Source: Actinomycetota bacterium (GTDB lineage Bacteria > Actinomycetota > Thermoleophilia > RBG-16-64-13). From it: a stretch of DNA of 64,000 bases. The first letter of the stretch is position 1. Every line of letters begins with the position of its first letter. Under the pieces are notes generated by a model that searched no databases, was not told the origin of the DNA, and saw only the letters and a list, made by a program, of their open reading frames with translations. Made by a program: the position numbers and the translations under genes. Of this stretch, positions 37,460-47,410 are shown one piece after another. The stretch is taken from the NCBI GenBank assembly GCA_016278725.1, contig JADQBG010000009.1, forward strand, positions 186,001-250,000. Direction: 5' to 3'.

Positions 37460-40422
37460 ATTTCAACGAGGCCAACACCGTCGAAGCTTTCATCCGAGAC
37501 CGACTCTGCGGTGGTATCACCCACCACACCGCAATCGGCCCCGGCCTCGCCCGGCGCTCCGGCCAGATCTCCGGTCTCGGCTGGCATTTCCTCGCGCCGC
37601 AGGACCTGCCACGTCAGTTGCATGAGGTTTTGGTTGAGGACCACCTGCGCGAGGCGCTCATTCGCCTGAACCCGGAGATCGCCGCTGAACCCGACCGCGC
37701 CGAAGATGTCCTACACAGATTGCGTGCCATCATCTTGGCTGTTCGCACGGACGGTCTCGTCAAGGCCAACGAGGAGTTCGCCGCCTGGCTGACGGGCGAG
37801 CGGTCTATGCCCTTCGGCGAGCGCGGGGAACATGTCACCATTCGCCTCATTGACTTCGCCGACCTCGAGCAGAACGAGTATGTCGTCACCACCCAGTACA
37901 CGGTGCGCGCCGGAGCTTCTGAAAAGCGCGCCGACCTGGTGCTGCTCGTAAATGGCATCCCGCTCGTGGTGATCGAGGCGAAGACGCCGGTGCGTGCGAG
38001 CCAGAGCTGGCTCGATGCGGCGCTTCAAGTGCATGACGACTACGAGCACAACGTCCCCGAGCTCTTCGTCCCGAACCTGTTTTCCGTGGCCACCGAGGGC
38101 AAGGAGTTTCGTTACGGCTCCATTGGGCTTCCCGTGGACATGTGGGGGCCGTGGTGGGTCGATGCCAATGAAGGGGCGCCGGCCCTGCACCGGATCGAGG
38201 AGGCCGTCGCTTCCATGCTCCGACCGGGTGTCGTTCTCGATCTGCTTGCGAACTTCACCGCCTACGCTACCGACCAGAAGAATTGCCGCACCAAGATCAT
38301 CGCCCGCTACCAGCAGTATGAGGGCACCAACAAGATCGTGGAGCGCGTGGTGGCCGGGCACCCGAAGAAGGGGCTCATCTGGCACTTCCAGGGCTCAGGC
38401 AAGTCCCTGCTCATGCTCTTTGCCGCCCGGAAGCTCCGTCTGCACCCTGCCTTAAGGAATCCAACCGTCGTGATCGTGGTCGACCGCATCGACCTGGACA
38501 CTCAGATCTCCAGCACCTTCTACGCCTCCGACACCCCCAACCTGGTGAAGGCCGACAGCCGCGCAGCGCTCGCGGAGCTGCTCTCCCAGGACGTACGCAA
38601 GATCATTATCACCACCATCTTCAAGTTCGGTGAGGCCGACGGAGTTCTGAACGACCGTTCCAACATCATTGCTCTCGTGGACGAGGCACACCGGACGCAA
38701 GAGGGGGACCTGGGTCGCAAGATGCGCGAAGGGCTCCCGAACGCTTTCCTTTTTGGGCTCACCGGCACGCCCATTAACCGGACCGACCGCAACACCTTCT
38801 ACGCCTTTGGAGCGGAGGAGGATAAGGGGGGCTATCTGAGCCGCTACGGCTTCGAGGAGTCCGTGCGGGATGGAGCGACCATGCCGCTTCACTTCGAGCC
38901 CCGGCTGCTTGAGCTCCACATCGACCAAGCGGCCATCGACGAAGCCTTCAAGGAGCTGACGGGCAATCTGAGCGATCTCGACCGTGACCTGCTGGCAAAG
39001 ACGGCGGCCAAGATGGCTGTGCTCGTGAAGTCACCCGAGCGCATTCGTGCCATCTGCGCCGACATTGCCGCCCACTACCAGGAGAAGGTTGCCCCCAACG
39101 GGTTCGGTGCACAGGTGGTCACCTTTGACCGAGAGAGCTGCCTCCTATACAAACAGGTGCTGGATGAGTTCCTGCCTCCGGAGACGTCCGACATCGTCAT
39201 GACCGTGAGCAGCGGCGAGGAGCACTTCGCACCATATCGGCGCGACCGAGAAGCCGAAGAGAAGCTGCTGGACCGCTTTCGCGACCCGGCCGATCCGCTC
39301 AAGGTGCTGATCGTTACCGCCAAGCTCCTCACCGGCTTTGATGCGCCGATCCTTCAGACCATGTATCTGGATAAGCCGCTGCGTGACCACACGCTGCTGC
39401 AGGCAATCTGTCGCACGAACCGGCCGTATGGGGACGACAAGACCCACGGCCTCATCGTCGATTACCTAGGCATCTTCGACGACGTAGCTCAGGCTATCCA
39501 GTTCGACGAGGAGGGCATCACGCGGGTGGTGACCAACATCGCTGAGCTGATCGAGAAGTTCCCCGGCGCAATGGAGAATTGCTTAGTCTTCTTCCCTGGC
39601 GTCGATCGGTCGATAGGCGGCTACGAGGGGCTGATACTTGCTCAGCAGTGCTTGCCCAACAACGACGTCCGAGACGCCTTCGCCGAGCACTACAGCTATC
39701 TGAGCCGGCTCTGGGAGGCTATCTCCCCGGACACCGCTTTAGGCCAGTACGAGACCGATTACCGGTGGCTCACCCAGGTCTACGAGTCGGTAAAGCCCTC
39801 AAGCGGCACCGGGAAGCTCCTCTGGCATCGGCTCGGGCCGAAGACCATCGACCTGATCCACGAGCACGTGCACGTGGACGCCGTTCGCGACGACCTACAG
39901 ACCCTCGTGCTGGACGCGGAGCTCCTCGAGGCGGTGCTGACGACGCCGGACCCGGGGCGCAAGGCGAAAGAGGTCGAGATCAAGCTCGCCCGGAGGCTGC
40001 GAGGCCATGGGAACGACCCGGTATTCCGCGGCTTAGGAGAACGCCTGGAGGCGCTGAAGGCGCGCCATGAACAGGGTCTACTCACAAGCGTCGAATTCCT
40101 GAAGGAGCTTCTTGAGCTTGCCCGCGACGTACTCCACGCGGAACAGACGACACCGCCCATCGAGCAGGAGGAGCGGGGTAAGGCAGCGCTGACCGAGCTT
40201 TTCGAAGAGGCCAAGAACCCGGAGACTCCTGTCCTTGTGGAGCGAGTGGTCAGTGACATCGACGAGATCGTACGGGTGGTTCGCTTCGACGGCTGGCAGG
40301 ACACCCACGCCGGCGAGCGTGAGGTCAAGAAGGCCCTACGAAGTACGCTCTTTAAGTACAAACTCCATCAGGAGCAGGAGCTCTTCGATCGGGCGTATGA
40401 GTACATTCGGATGTATTACTGA
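37456..40422 (+). CDS. hsdR: type I restriction endonuclease HsdR
   Basis: MNFNEANTVEAFIRDRL; VVIEAKTP nuclease motif; Walker A FQGSGKSLLM; DEAH ALVDEAHRTQ. Confidence 0.95.
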   Translation: MNFNEANTVEAFIRDRLCGGITHHTAIGPGLARRSGQISGLGWHFLAPQDLPRQLHEVLVEDHLREALIRLNPEIAAEPDRAEDVLHRLRAIILAVRTDGLVKANEEFAAWLTGERSMPFGERGEHVTIRLIDFADLEQNEYVVTTQYTVRAGASEKRADLVLLVNGIPLVVIEAKTPVRASQSWLDAALQVHDDYEHNVPELFVPNLFSVATEGKEFRYGSIGLPVDMWGPWWVDANEGAPALHRIEEAVASMLRPGVVLDLLANFTAYATDQKNCRTKIIARYQQYEGTNKIVERVVAGHPKKGLIWHFQGSGKSLLMLFAARKLRLHPALRNPTVVIVVDRIDLDTQISSTFYASDTPNLVKADSRAALAELLSQDVRKIIITTIFKFGEADGVLNDRSNIIALVDEAHRTQEGDLGRKMREGLPNAFLFGLTGTPINRTDRNTFYAFGAEEDKGGYLSRYGFEESVRDGATMPLHFEPRLLELHIDQAAIDEAFKELTGNLSDLDRDLLAKTAAKMAVLVKSPERIRAICADIAAHYQEKVAPNGFGAQVVTFDRESCLLYKQVLDEFLPPETSDIVMTVSSGEEHFAPYRRDREAEEKLLDRFRDPADPLKVLIVTAKLLTGFDAPILQTMYLDKPLRDHTLLQAICRTNRPYGDDKTHGLIVDYLGIFDDVAQAIQFDEEGITRVVTNIAELIEKFPGAMENCLVFFPGVDRSIGGYEGLILAQQCLPNNDVRDAFAEHYSYLSRLWEAISPDTALGQYETDYRWLTQVYESVKPSSGTGKLLWHRLGPKTIDLIHEHVHVDAVRDDLQTLVLDAELLEAVLTTPDPGRKAKEVEIKLARRLRGHGNDPVFRGLGERLEALKARHEQGLLTSVEFLKELLELARDVLHAEQTTPPIEQEERGKAALTELFEEAKNPETPVLVERVVSDIDEIVRVVRFDGWQDTHAGEREVKKALRSTLFKYKLHQEQELFDRAYEYIRMYY

Positions 40423-40497
40423 GTCGCTATTCCCGTGTCTCATCACAAACCGCCATCGTGCCAGCCTCACCCCTGCTGGTCCGAACTCGGGCTGACC

Positions 40498-40525
40498 TTG
40501 ACACCTATAACCTGTAGGTTAATAT
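40498..40525 (+). promoter_or_regulatory. TAC promoter with inverted repeat in the spacer
   Basis: TTGACA 40498-40503, 16-bp spacer, TAATAT 40520-40525; ACCTA...TAGGT repeat 40503-40519. Confidence 0.6.
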
Positions 40526-40925
40526 GAAGCTGCGGCGAATCGCGGAAAGCGCTTGGCGAGTAGTGGCGATCGAGGAGGATGACGGGACTTGTCAGGTTCT
40601 GGAGGTCTTGGGCGAAGGTGTCGAGCGGGGCGACGCGGACGCCCGCGCGATGCTCGCAAGGATCAGCCGAGTCGCCGAGCAGCCGGTCCTAACGCGCAAC
40701 AAGCAACAGTGTCGGCCGCTCAAGGGATCTAAGAACCTCTACGAGCTCAAAGCGGGGGCTTTGCGGGTGTTCTGGTTCTACTACGGGCGGATGATGATCG
40801 TGTGCGCGGAGGTGCACGAGAAGACCAAGGCATCGGAACTACGTCGGCAAATCCAGCGCTCTGAGGAGCTACGCGAGCGGTTGCTAGCGGCCGGTTCCCC
40901 AGACGAAATCGAGATAGTGGACTAG
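40524..40925 (+). CDS. higB: HigB/RelE (gp49-like) toxin
   Basis: RPLKGSKNLYELKAGALRVFWFYYGRMMIVCAEVHEKTKASELRRQI; start may instead be GTG at 40563. Confidence 0.85.
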   Translation: MKLRRIAESAWRVVAIEEDDGTCQVLEVLGEGVERGDADARAMLARISRVAEQPVLTRNKQQCRPLKGSKNLYELKAGALRVFWFYYGRMMIVCAEVHEKTKASELRRQIQRSEELRERLLAAGSPDEIEIVD

Positions 40926-40938
40926 GGCAGGAGCGGGT

Positions 40939-41403
40939 ATGAGCGAACGGCAAACTAGGAGTTTCTCTGAGCTCTACGAGGAACTCGAGAGAGACCCGGC
41001 CTACTGGGCCGATCGGGCGGTACTCGATTTCACGGATGAGCTTGCAAGACTCATGGACGAGCAGCAGGTGTCCCGAGCGGAACTTGCAAGGAGAATCGGG
41101 TCGAGTCAGGCCTACGTAACGAAAGCACTGAACAGTCGGGCTAACTTCACAATTGCTTCGATGACAAAGCTCGCCCTGGCGCTCGGTAGCGAGTTACGTC
41201 TACACCTTGCTCCGCGGCATAGCGTCACCCACTGGTTCGATGAGATCACCTCTTACGTGCCCTACCGTGAGGCCGCGAGCAAGCCGATTGAGTCAACGAT
41301 GACGGTGCCGTCGACCGCCCAGAGCGCAGCTCCCGAGCCTGAATACAACGTCTCCCCGGACCTGGCAAAGGAGCCAGATGCAGCTTTCCCCCCTGCAGCT
41401 TAG
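40939..41403 (+). CDS. higA: XRE-type HigA antitoxin with extended C-terminal tail
   Basis: HTH LARLMDEQQVSRAELARRIGSSQAYVTKALNSRANFTIASMTKLALALG; tail HSVTHWFDEITSYVPYREAASK... Confidence 0.88.
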   Translation: MSERQTRSFSELYEELERDPAYWADRAVLDFTDELARLMDEQQVSRAELARRIGSSQAYVTKALNSRANFTIASMTKLALALGSELRLHLAPRHSVTHWFDEITSYVPYREAASKPIESTMTVPSTAQSAAPEPEYNVSPDLAKEPDAAFPPAA

Positions 41404-41848
41404 AAAGTACGTCATTAACGCTCTGACCCTCCGGGCAGTCGATGGCTACGATACTGCTAACCCGCAGGCCGGTGCCATTACGCTGCGCGTGACCGACCTG
41501 GCCCATGGCAATACGGAAAGGGAGAAGTGGAAGGTCGGACTGTCCGTAGCCTTGCATGAATCAGACGAGGGCGTAGAGCCTCCATATCTCATGGAGGTTG
41601 AGATTGAGGGCTATTTCGACTTCCTGGATCTGAGCGCTGACGAAGACCACGCGGCCGCACTCGTGCTTGTGAATGGCGGTGGCCTTCTCTACTCGGCGGT
41701 GCGGGAGCACGTGTGGACGCTGACCAGCCGAGGGCGTTGGAGCGCCTTCGTGCTGCCAACACTCGACCTTCGTGACTTGCGCGAGGGGCTTGTTCGCGCA
41801 GAGGTCCTGGCTGCAGGCGACGAGCCCGCCGCCCAGACCAGCCCCTAG
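41378..41848 (+). CDS. SecB-like chaperone (TAC family)
   Basis: EVEIEGYFDFLDLSADEDHAAALVLVNGGGLLYSAVREHVWTLTSRGRWSAFVLPTLDL aligns by eye with SecB GGIFSI...[32 protein letters not shown]; overlaps higA. Confidence 0.82.
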   Translation: MQLSPLQLRKYVINALTLRAVDGYDTANPQAGAITLRVTDLAHGNTEREKWKVGLSVALHESDEGVEPPYLMEVEIEGYFDFLDLSADEDHAAALVLVNGGGLLYSAVREHVWTLTSRGRWSAFVLPTLDLRDLREGLVRAEVLAAGDEPAAQTSP

Positions 41849-41865
41849 GTTCGTGGAAGCCCTGC

Positions 41866-41895
41866 GCGCTGTCGTGCGCTGTCGTGCGCTGTCGT
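41866..41895. repeat. three perfect tandem copies of GCGCTGTCGT
   Basis: Read directly; lies between the TAC stop and tRNA-Ser. Confidence 0.9.
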
Positions 41896-42122
41896 CGGGT
41901 CCCTTCGTTGCCCGCTTTTGTCCATGGCCTTGGGGTGGCCTGCCCGCGTGCTCTAAACCCGGCTTCAACATGGGTCAAGCGGTCGGGCGGAGGCTCGAGG
42001 CGGGTGACTTTCCGTTGCTGGACGCTGCGGGGCAGTACCCGCCGGGCTACGGCTATGGCTACGAAAATCGGCGTCAAGCGATTCCGCTGACCCGCTCGTC
42101 CCCACAAAACCCCTGCAAAAGG

Positions 42123-42212
42123 CGGAGAGGGGGGGATTCGAACCCCCGGGCCCGGTCAAGCCGGACCAACGGTTTTCGAGACCGCCGCATTCAACCGCTC
42201 TGCCACCTCTCC
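42123..42212 (-). tRNA. tRNA-Ser (CGA)
   Basis: GGAGAGG...CCTCTCC acceptor, GGTTCGAATCC T-loop, anticodon in CTCGAAA, long variable arm. Confidence 0.93.
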
Positions 42213-42653
42213 GCGGCACCGCGCCGGTCGGGGCCCTGGGTAGGACTGCGGCGGGGCGACTCCCGATGATACCGGATGGCCGTGCAAGCATCCACGTTCG
42301 TGAGCGCGCTATGGGCCAAGCCCGGCTTTAGGCTCAATCCCGCTACCGGATGTCCCGTCGCTCGAAGAGCACGAAGGAAGCGCCGGTCAGCGCCACAGAT
42401 GGACGAGCATGGCGGCATGGCTCCAGCCCATCCCGTTGTCGAGCGGGTCGTTCCCCGCCGAAGCCGAGACCCACCAGTATCTGAAGGAAGGAGGTGCGAG
42501 GGACCACGGGGTTGGCCAGGAGTAGACCCATCGTGCGCCGCTCTTTACTGATCTTGATGCCGCTTTAACGGCCGCGCGCCGCTTCCTCGCACACTCTTCA
42601 CTCCATTGGTGTCACGATGGAGTTGAGCGACTTGACGATGAAGGGACGCACCA

Positions 42654-42746
42654 GTGGCTGATTTCGCATTCATCGCCCTCATCCTGCTGTTCGGTCTCAC
42701 CAGTTGGGGGCTGGTAGTGCTCTTCGACCGGCTGAAGGATCGGTGA
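42654..42746 (+). CDS. 30-aa single-TM protein upstream of kdpF
   Basis: MADFAFIALILLFGLTSWGLVVLFDRLKDR (GTG start). Confidence 0.7.
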   Translation: MADFAFIALILLFGLTSWGLVVLFDRLKDR

Positions 42747-42753
42747 GAACACC

Positions 42754-42837
42754 ATGGTCTGGGTGGCCGCCATCATCGCCATCTTCCTGTTCGTCTATTT
42801 GGTCATCGCCCTGCTGAAGCCAGAGTGGTTCGGGTGA
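42754..42837 (+). CDS. kdpF: K+-transporting ATPase subunit KdpF
   Basis: [27 protein letters not shown]; 27 aa, overlaps kdpA start. Confidence 0.85.
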   Translation: MVWVAAIIAIFLFVYLVIALLKPEWFG

Positions 42838-44573
42838 GCGGCCTAGACATCCTCGAGATCCTCATCTTCCTGGGACTGGTACTGCTCCTGGTCAAGCCTC
42901 TCGGCGGCTACATCGCACGCGTGTACCAAGGGCAGCCGACCCGGTTGGGGCGGGCGCTCGGGCCCGTCGAATCCCGTCTCTACCGGGTTATGGGCACCAG
43001 TCCAGACCAGGAGATGGGTTGGAAGACCTACGCCCTCGCTTTCCTTGTCGTTAACTTAATTGGCCTCCTGACCGTTTACGCTCTGCTCCGCCTGCAGCGC
43101 CTCCTTCCTCTGAACCCCCAGGCCCGCGGTGGCGTGCCCCCAGACCTCGCCTTCAACACCGCGGTGAGCTTCACGACCAACACGAACTGGCAGAGTTACA
43201 GCGGCGAGTCCACCCTGGGCTACCTCGCCCAGATGCTGGGTCTGACGGTCCAAAACTTCCTCTCCGCGGCTAGCGGAATGGCCGTGCTCGTCGCCTTCGC
43301 GCGCGCTCTGGCTCGGCACACGAGCCGCACGATAGGCAACTTCTGGGTGGACCTGACTCGGGGTGTGCTCTACGTGCTCCTCCCTCTGTCGCTCGCCGTC
43401 GCCGTGGTGCTCGTGTCTCAGGGGGCGGTGCAATCGTTCGGCTCCTACCGCACTGCCACCCTGGTCCAGTCGACGGTGAATGCCCAAGGCGAGCAGGTGG
43501 CTCAGCAGACGATTCCCGCAGGGCCGGCCGCCTCACAGGTGGCCATAAAGCAGCTGGGAACGAACGGAGGGGGCTTCTTCGGCGCCAACTCGTCCCATCC
43601 CTTCGAGAATCCAACTCCGGTGAGCAATATGGTCGAACTGGTGTCCATCCTGTTGATCGCGGCGGCGCTGACCTACACGTTCGGACGCATGGTCGGCGAC
43701 ACCCGCCAGGGATGGGCGATCTTGATCGCCATGACGGCGTTGTTCGTGGCCGTGTTGAGCCTGAATGTATGGGCCGACACCCGGCCCAATCCCAGCCTCA
43801 CGCCCATCGGCGTCACCCAAGCCGCCTCGCCCAATCAGTCCGGAGGAAACATGGAAGGCAAGGAGGTTCGATTCGGGGCGGCCTCGTCGGCGGCCTGGGC
43901 CGCCGCGACCACCGCCGCATCCAATGGTTCGGTCTCCGGCATGCACGACTCACTCATGCCCTTGGCAGGCATGGGAGCGATGCTCCTCATGGGGCTCGGA
44001 GAGGTGGTTTTCGGAGGCGTGGGCTCTGGACTCTACGGCATGCTGGCCTTCGTCATCGTCGCAGTATTCGTAGCCGGTCTCATGGTTGGCCGGACTCCCG
44101 AGTACCTGGGCAAGAAGGTGGAGTCTTACGAGATGAAGATGGCTTCGCTCGTGGCCCTCATTCCCCCGATGGCCGTCCTTATCGGCACCGCCGTGGCTGT
44201 AGCCTTCCTCGGCCCCCGGGACGCCGTTCTCAATCCCGGAGCGCATGGCTTTAGCGAGATCCTCTACGCTTTCACGTCGGCGAGCAACAACAACGGGAGT
44301 GCCTTTGCCGGGCTGGGCGCGAATACGCCCTTCTACAACACCGCCCTGGGCATCGCAATGCTGGTGGGGAGGTATTGGCTGGCCATCCCGGTGCTCGCCA
44401 TCGCAGGTTCACTCGCCGCTAAGAAGAAGGCGCCGTCGTCGGCCGGCACCCTGCCCACGCATGGACCGCTCTTTGTCGGCTGGCTGATGGCCGTGGTGGT
44501 AATCGTCGGCGCGCTGAGCTTCTTCCCGGTGCTGGCTCTGGGACCCATCGTCGAGCAGCTCATGCTGCATTAG
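42834..44573 (+). CDS. kdpA: K+-transporting ATPase subunit KdpA
   Basis: [39 protein letters not shown]. Confidence 0.97.
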   Translation: MSGLDILEILIFLGLVLLLVKPLGGYIARVYQGQPTRLGRALGPVESRLYRVMGTSPDQEMGWKTYALAFLVVNLIGLLTVYALLRLQRLLPLNPQARGGVPPDLAFNTAVSFTTNTNWQSYSGESTLGYLAQMLGLTVQNFLSAASGMAVLVAFARALARHTSRTIGNFWVDLTRGVLYVLLPLSLAVAVVLVSQGAVQSFGSYRTATLVQSTVNAQGEQVAQQTIPAGPAASQVAIKQLGTNGGGFFGANSSHPFENPTPVSNMVELVSILLIAAALTYTFGRMVGDTRQGWAILIAMTALFVAVLSLNVWADTRPNPSLTPIGVTQAASPNQSGGNMEGKEVRFGAASSAAWAAATTAASNGSVSGMHDSLMPLAGMGAMLLMGLGEVVFGGVGSGLYGMLAFVIVAVFVAGLMVGRTPEYLGKKVESYEMKMASLVALIPPMAVLIGTAVAVAFLGPRDAVLNPGAHGFSEILYAFTSASNNNGSAFAGLGANTPFYNTALGIAMLVGRYWLAIPVLAIAGSLAAKKKAPSSAGTLPTHGPLFVGWLMAVVVIVGALSFFPVLALGPIVEQLMLH

Positions 44574-44584
44574 GGATCACGGAC

Positions 44585-46717
44585 ATGGGAGTAGCCCCAA
44601 CCACGATGGAACAGCTCCGCCCGGACCACGTGAACCGCGCGGCCATGTATCGCCGAGCCGTCTTCGACTCGTTCCTCTACCTCGACCCTCGGGCCACCGC
44701 ACGCAACCCCGTCATGTTCGTGGTCGAGGTCGGGGCGGTTCTCACGACAGTCCTCTTCGTGCAGGCCCTGCTCGGTTCCGGCGAGGCTCCGATTGGTTTC
44801 ATCGGGGCCGTCACCTTCTGGCTGTGGCTCACCGTACTCTTCGCGAACTTCTCCCAGGCTCTGGCAGAGGGCAGGGGCAAGGCCCGAGCCGAAGCCCTGC
44901 GCAAGACCCGGAAGGAGACCCAGGCCAAGCGGCTCAAGGGGACGGCGGAGGAATGGGGCGTCAGCCACAAGATCGACTACGAACTCGTCGCTTCGACGTC
45001 ACTGTGCAAACGCGACCTCTTCCTGGTGGAGAGCGGAGACCTCATCCCCGCCGACGGCGAGGTGGTGGCCGGCGTGGCTCTGGTGGACGAGAGCGCCGTG
45101 ACCGGAGAGAGCGCACCCGTCATCCGCGAGTCGGGCGGCGACCGTAGCGCGGTCACCGGAGGTACGCGCATCCTCTCGGACTGGCTGGTGGTCCGTGTCA
45201 CGACCGACCCGGGCGAGGGATTCCTCGACCGAATGATCGGGCTGGTAGAGGGGGCCAGGCGACAGAAGACGCCAAACGAGATCGCGCTGACCATCCTGCT
45301 TGCGGCCTTCACCCTGGTCTTCCTGGTGGTGGTGTCGACCCTGCTGCCGTTCTCCACCTACAGCGTTCTGACGAGTGGCCAAGGTAAGCCGGTGTCGGTC
45401 ACCGTCCTCGTCGCTCTTCTGGTCTGCCTGATCCCCACCACCATCGGAGGACTGCTTCCCGCCATCGGCATCGCGGGCATGGAACGGTTGATCCGGCGCA
45501 ACGTCATCGCCATGTCCGGCCGGGCGGTGGAGGCGGCCGGTGATGTGGACGTGCTGCTGCTGGACAAGACCGGCACGATCACCCTGGGCGACCGCCAGGC
45601 GGTCGACTTCCTGCCCGCTCCTGGTGTCGAGGTAGAGTCCCTAGCGGAGGCGGCGCAGCTTGCGTCGCTTGCGGATGAGACGCCCGAGGGACGGAGCATC
45701 GTGGAACTGGCGAAGGAGCGGTTCGGTCTCCGCGGGCGCCCCGTCGGGACTGGAACACCTCAATCCGAAGAGGAGCAGACCGCCCGATTCATCCCCTTCA
45801 CGGCGCAGACGCGCATGAGCGGGGTGGACCTGGAGGGGAGGATGGTGCGGAAGGGCGCCCCGGATGCGATCTACAACCTGGTGGCCGGCGCCGGGGGTTC
45901 GGTCCCCGATGCCCTCCGCGCCGAAGTGGAAGAGATAGCCCGGGCGGGCGGGACTCCGTTGGTGGTCGCCGCAGACGACAGAGCGTTGGGAGCTATCTAC
46001 CTCAAGGACATCGTCAAGGGCGGATTGCACGACCGCTTCATCCACCTACGCAAGATGGGGATCACCACCATCATGATCACCGGGGACAACCCGTTGACCG
46101 CCGCTGCGATTGCGGCCGAGGCCGGCGTGGACGACTTCCTGGCGGAGGCCACCCCCGAGGCCAAGCTCAAGCTCATTCGAGAGCAGCAGAGCGGGGGGCG
46201 CATGGTGGCGATGACCGGCGATGGGACGAACGACGCTCCCGCGCTGGCCCAGGCCGACGTCGCCGTCGCCATGAACACGGGCACGCAGCCTGCACGAGAG
46301 GCGGCGAACATGGTCGACCTGGACTCGAACCCCACCAAGCTCATTGAGATCGTCGAGATCGGCAAGCAGCTTCTCATCACCCGGGGGTCGCTCACGACGT
46401 TCAGTCTGGCGAACGACGTTTCCAAGTACTTCGCCATCGTTCCTGCCGCCTTTGTGGCAGTCTACCCCCAGCTCAACGCGCTCAATATCATGCGGCTGGC
46501 CACGCCCCAAAGCGCCATCCTGTCGGCCGTCATCTTCAACGCGCTCATCATCATTGCGTTGGTCCCCGTGGCCCTGCGCGGCGTCCCCTACCGTCCGGTA
46601 GGCGCCGCACGGTTGTTGCGGGACAACCTGCTGATCTACGGGGTCGGTGGACTCGTTGCCCCATTCATCGGTATCAAGCTGATCGATCTGCTCCTCGTCG
46701 CTCTCCACTTGGCGTAG
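44585..46717 (+). CDS. kdpB: K+-transporting ATPase subunit KdpB
   Basis: [42 protein letters not shown]. Confidence 0.98.
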   Translation: MGVAPTTMEQLRPDHVNRAAMYRRAVFDSFLYLDPRATARNPVMFVVEVGAVLTTVLFVQALLGSGEAPIGFIGAVTFWLWLTVLFANFSQALAEGRGKARAEALRKTRKETQAKRLKGTAEEWGVSHKIDYELVASTSLCKRDLFLVESGDLIPADGEVVAGVALVDESAVTGESAPVIRESGGDRSAVTGGTRILSDWLVVRVTTDPGEGFLDRMIGLVEGARRQKTPNEIALTILLAAFTLVFLVVVSTLLPFSTYSVLTSGQGKPVSVTVLVALLVCLIPTTIGGLLPAIGIAGMERLIRRNVIAMSGRAVEAAGDVDVLLLDKTGTITLGDRQAVDFLPAPGVEVESLAEAAQLASLADETPEGRSIVELAKERFGLRGRPVGTGTPQSEEEQTARFIPFTAQTRMSGVDLEGRMVRKGAPDAIYNLVAGAGGSVPDALRAEVEEIARAGGTPLVVAADDRALGAIYLKDIVKGGLHDRFIHLRKMGITTIMITGDNPLTAAAIAAEAGVDDFLAEATPEAKLKLIREQQSGGRMVAMTGDGTNDAPALAQADVAVAMNTGTQPAREAANMVDLDSNPTKLIEIVEIGKQLLITRGSLTTFSLANDVSKYFAIVPAAFVAVYPQLNALNIMRLATPQSAILSAVIFNALIIIALVPVALRGVPYRPVGAARLLRDNLLIYGVGGLVAPFIGIKLIDLLLVALHLA

Positions 46718-46730
46718 GAAGGAGAACGGA

Positions 46731-47405
46731 GTGAACGACCACCTCCACGCATCCTTGCAGCCGACGGACACAGATGTCGGGCGGACTCCCGGCGCCGACT
46801 CCCCGGGGCAGAGTGCCGTTGGACCGAACCCCAAATCGCTGCTGCGCGCAGCGCTCGTCGGATTTCTGGCGCTCAGTCTGCTGACCGGCGTCCTCTATCC
46901 CCTCCTGGTCACCGGGATCGCACAGGTCGCGTTTCCGGACAAGGCCCACGGCAGCCTCATCTACCGCAACGGCACCTTGGTCGGCTCCAGACTCCTCGGG
47001 CAGAGCTTTAGCGACCCGCGTTACTTCTGGGGCCGGCCTTCCGCGACGGCGGATTTCCCCTACAACGCGACGGCATCGGGCGGCAGTAATCTCGGTCCCA
47101 CGAATCCGGCATTGGTGAGCGAGGTCAGCCGTGCGGTACGTGCCCTCTTGGCGGCCGATCCCGCAAACCGGACTGTGGTCCCTGTCGATCTTGTCACCTC
47201 CTCGGGCAGTGGGTTGGATCCGGACATCAGTCCCGCGGCCGCGGCCTGGCAGGTGGATCGCGTGGCCAGAGCCCGGGGTCTGGATCACTCCACGGTCCAA
47301 GCTCTCGTGCGGCGATACACTAGTGGAAGAAGCCTAGGTGTCCTAGGACGACCCCGGGTCAGGGTTCTGGAGTTGAACCTGGCTCTAGATGCACTGGGAC
47401 GGTAA
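46731..47405 (+). CDS. kdpC: K+-transporting ATPase subunit KdpC
   Basis: LLTGVLYPLLVTGIAQVAFP; YFWGRPSATADFPYNATASGGSNLGPTNP. Confidence 0.97.
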   Translation: MNDHLHASLQPTDTDVGRTPGADSPGQSAVGPNPKSLLRAALVGFLALSLLTGVLYPLLVTGIAQVAFPDKAHGSLIYRNGTLVGSRLLGQSFSDPRYFWGRPSATADFPYNATASGGSNLGPTNPALVSEVSRAVRALLAADPANRTVVPVDLVTSSGSGLDPDISPAAAAWQVDRVARARGLDHSTVQALVRRYTSGRSLGVLGRPRVRVLELNLALDALGR

Positions 47406-47410
47406 TCGAA

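Noticed and set aside
41866-41895. Tandem repeats as a CRISPR-like array
   Set aside because: Only three contiguous 10-bp units without spacers and no cas genes; a simple tandem repeat
42123-42212. Defined att site with direct repeat of the tRNA-Ser 3' end
   Set aside because: No matching repeat seen near 20.4 kb and no integrase gene in the window
42290-42650. c-di-AMP (ydaO-type) riboswitch upstream of kdp
   Set aside because: Location would fit, but I could not recognise conserved ydaO sequence blocks; needs a covariance-model search
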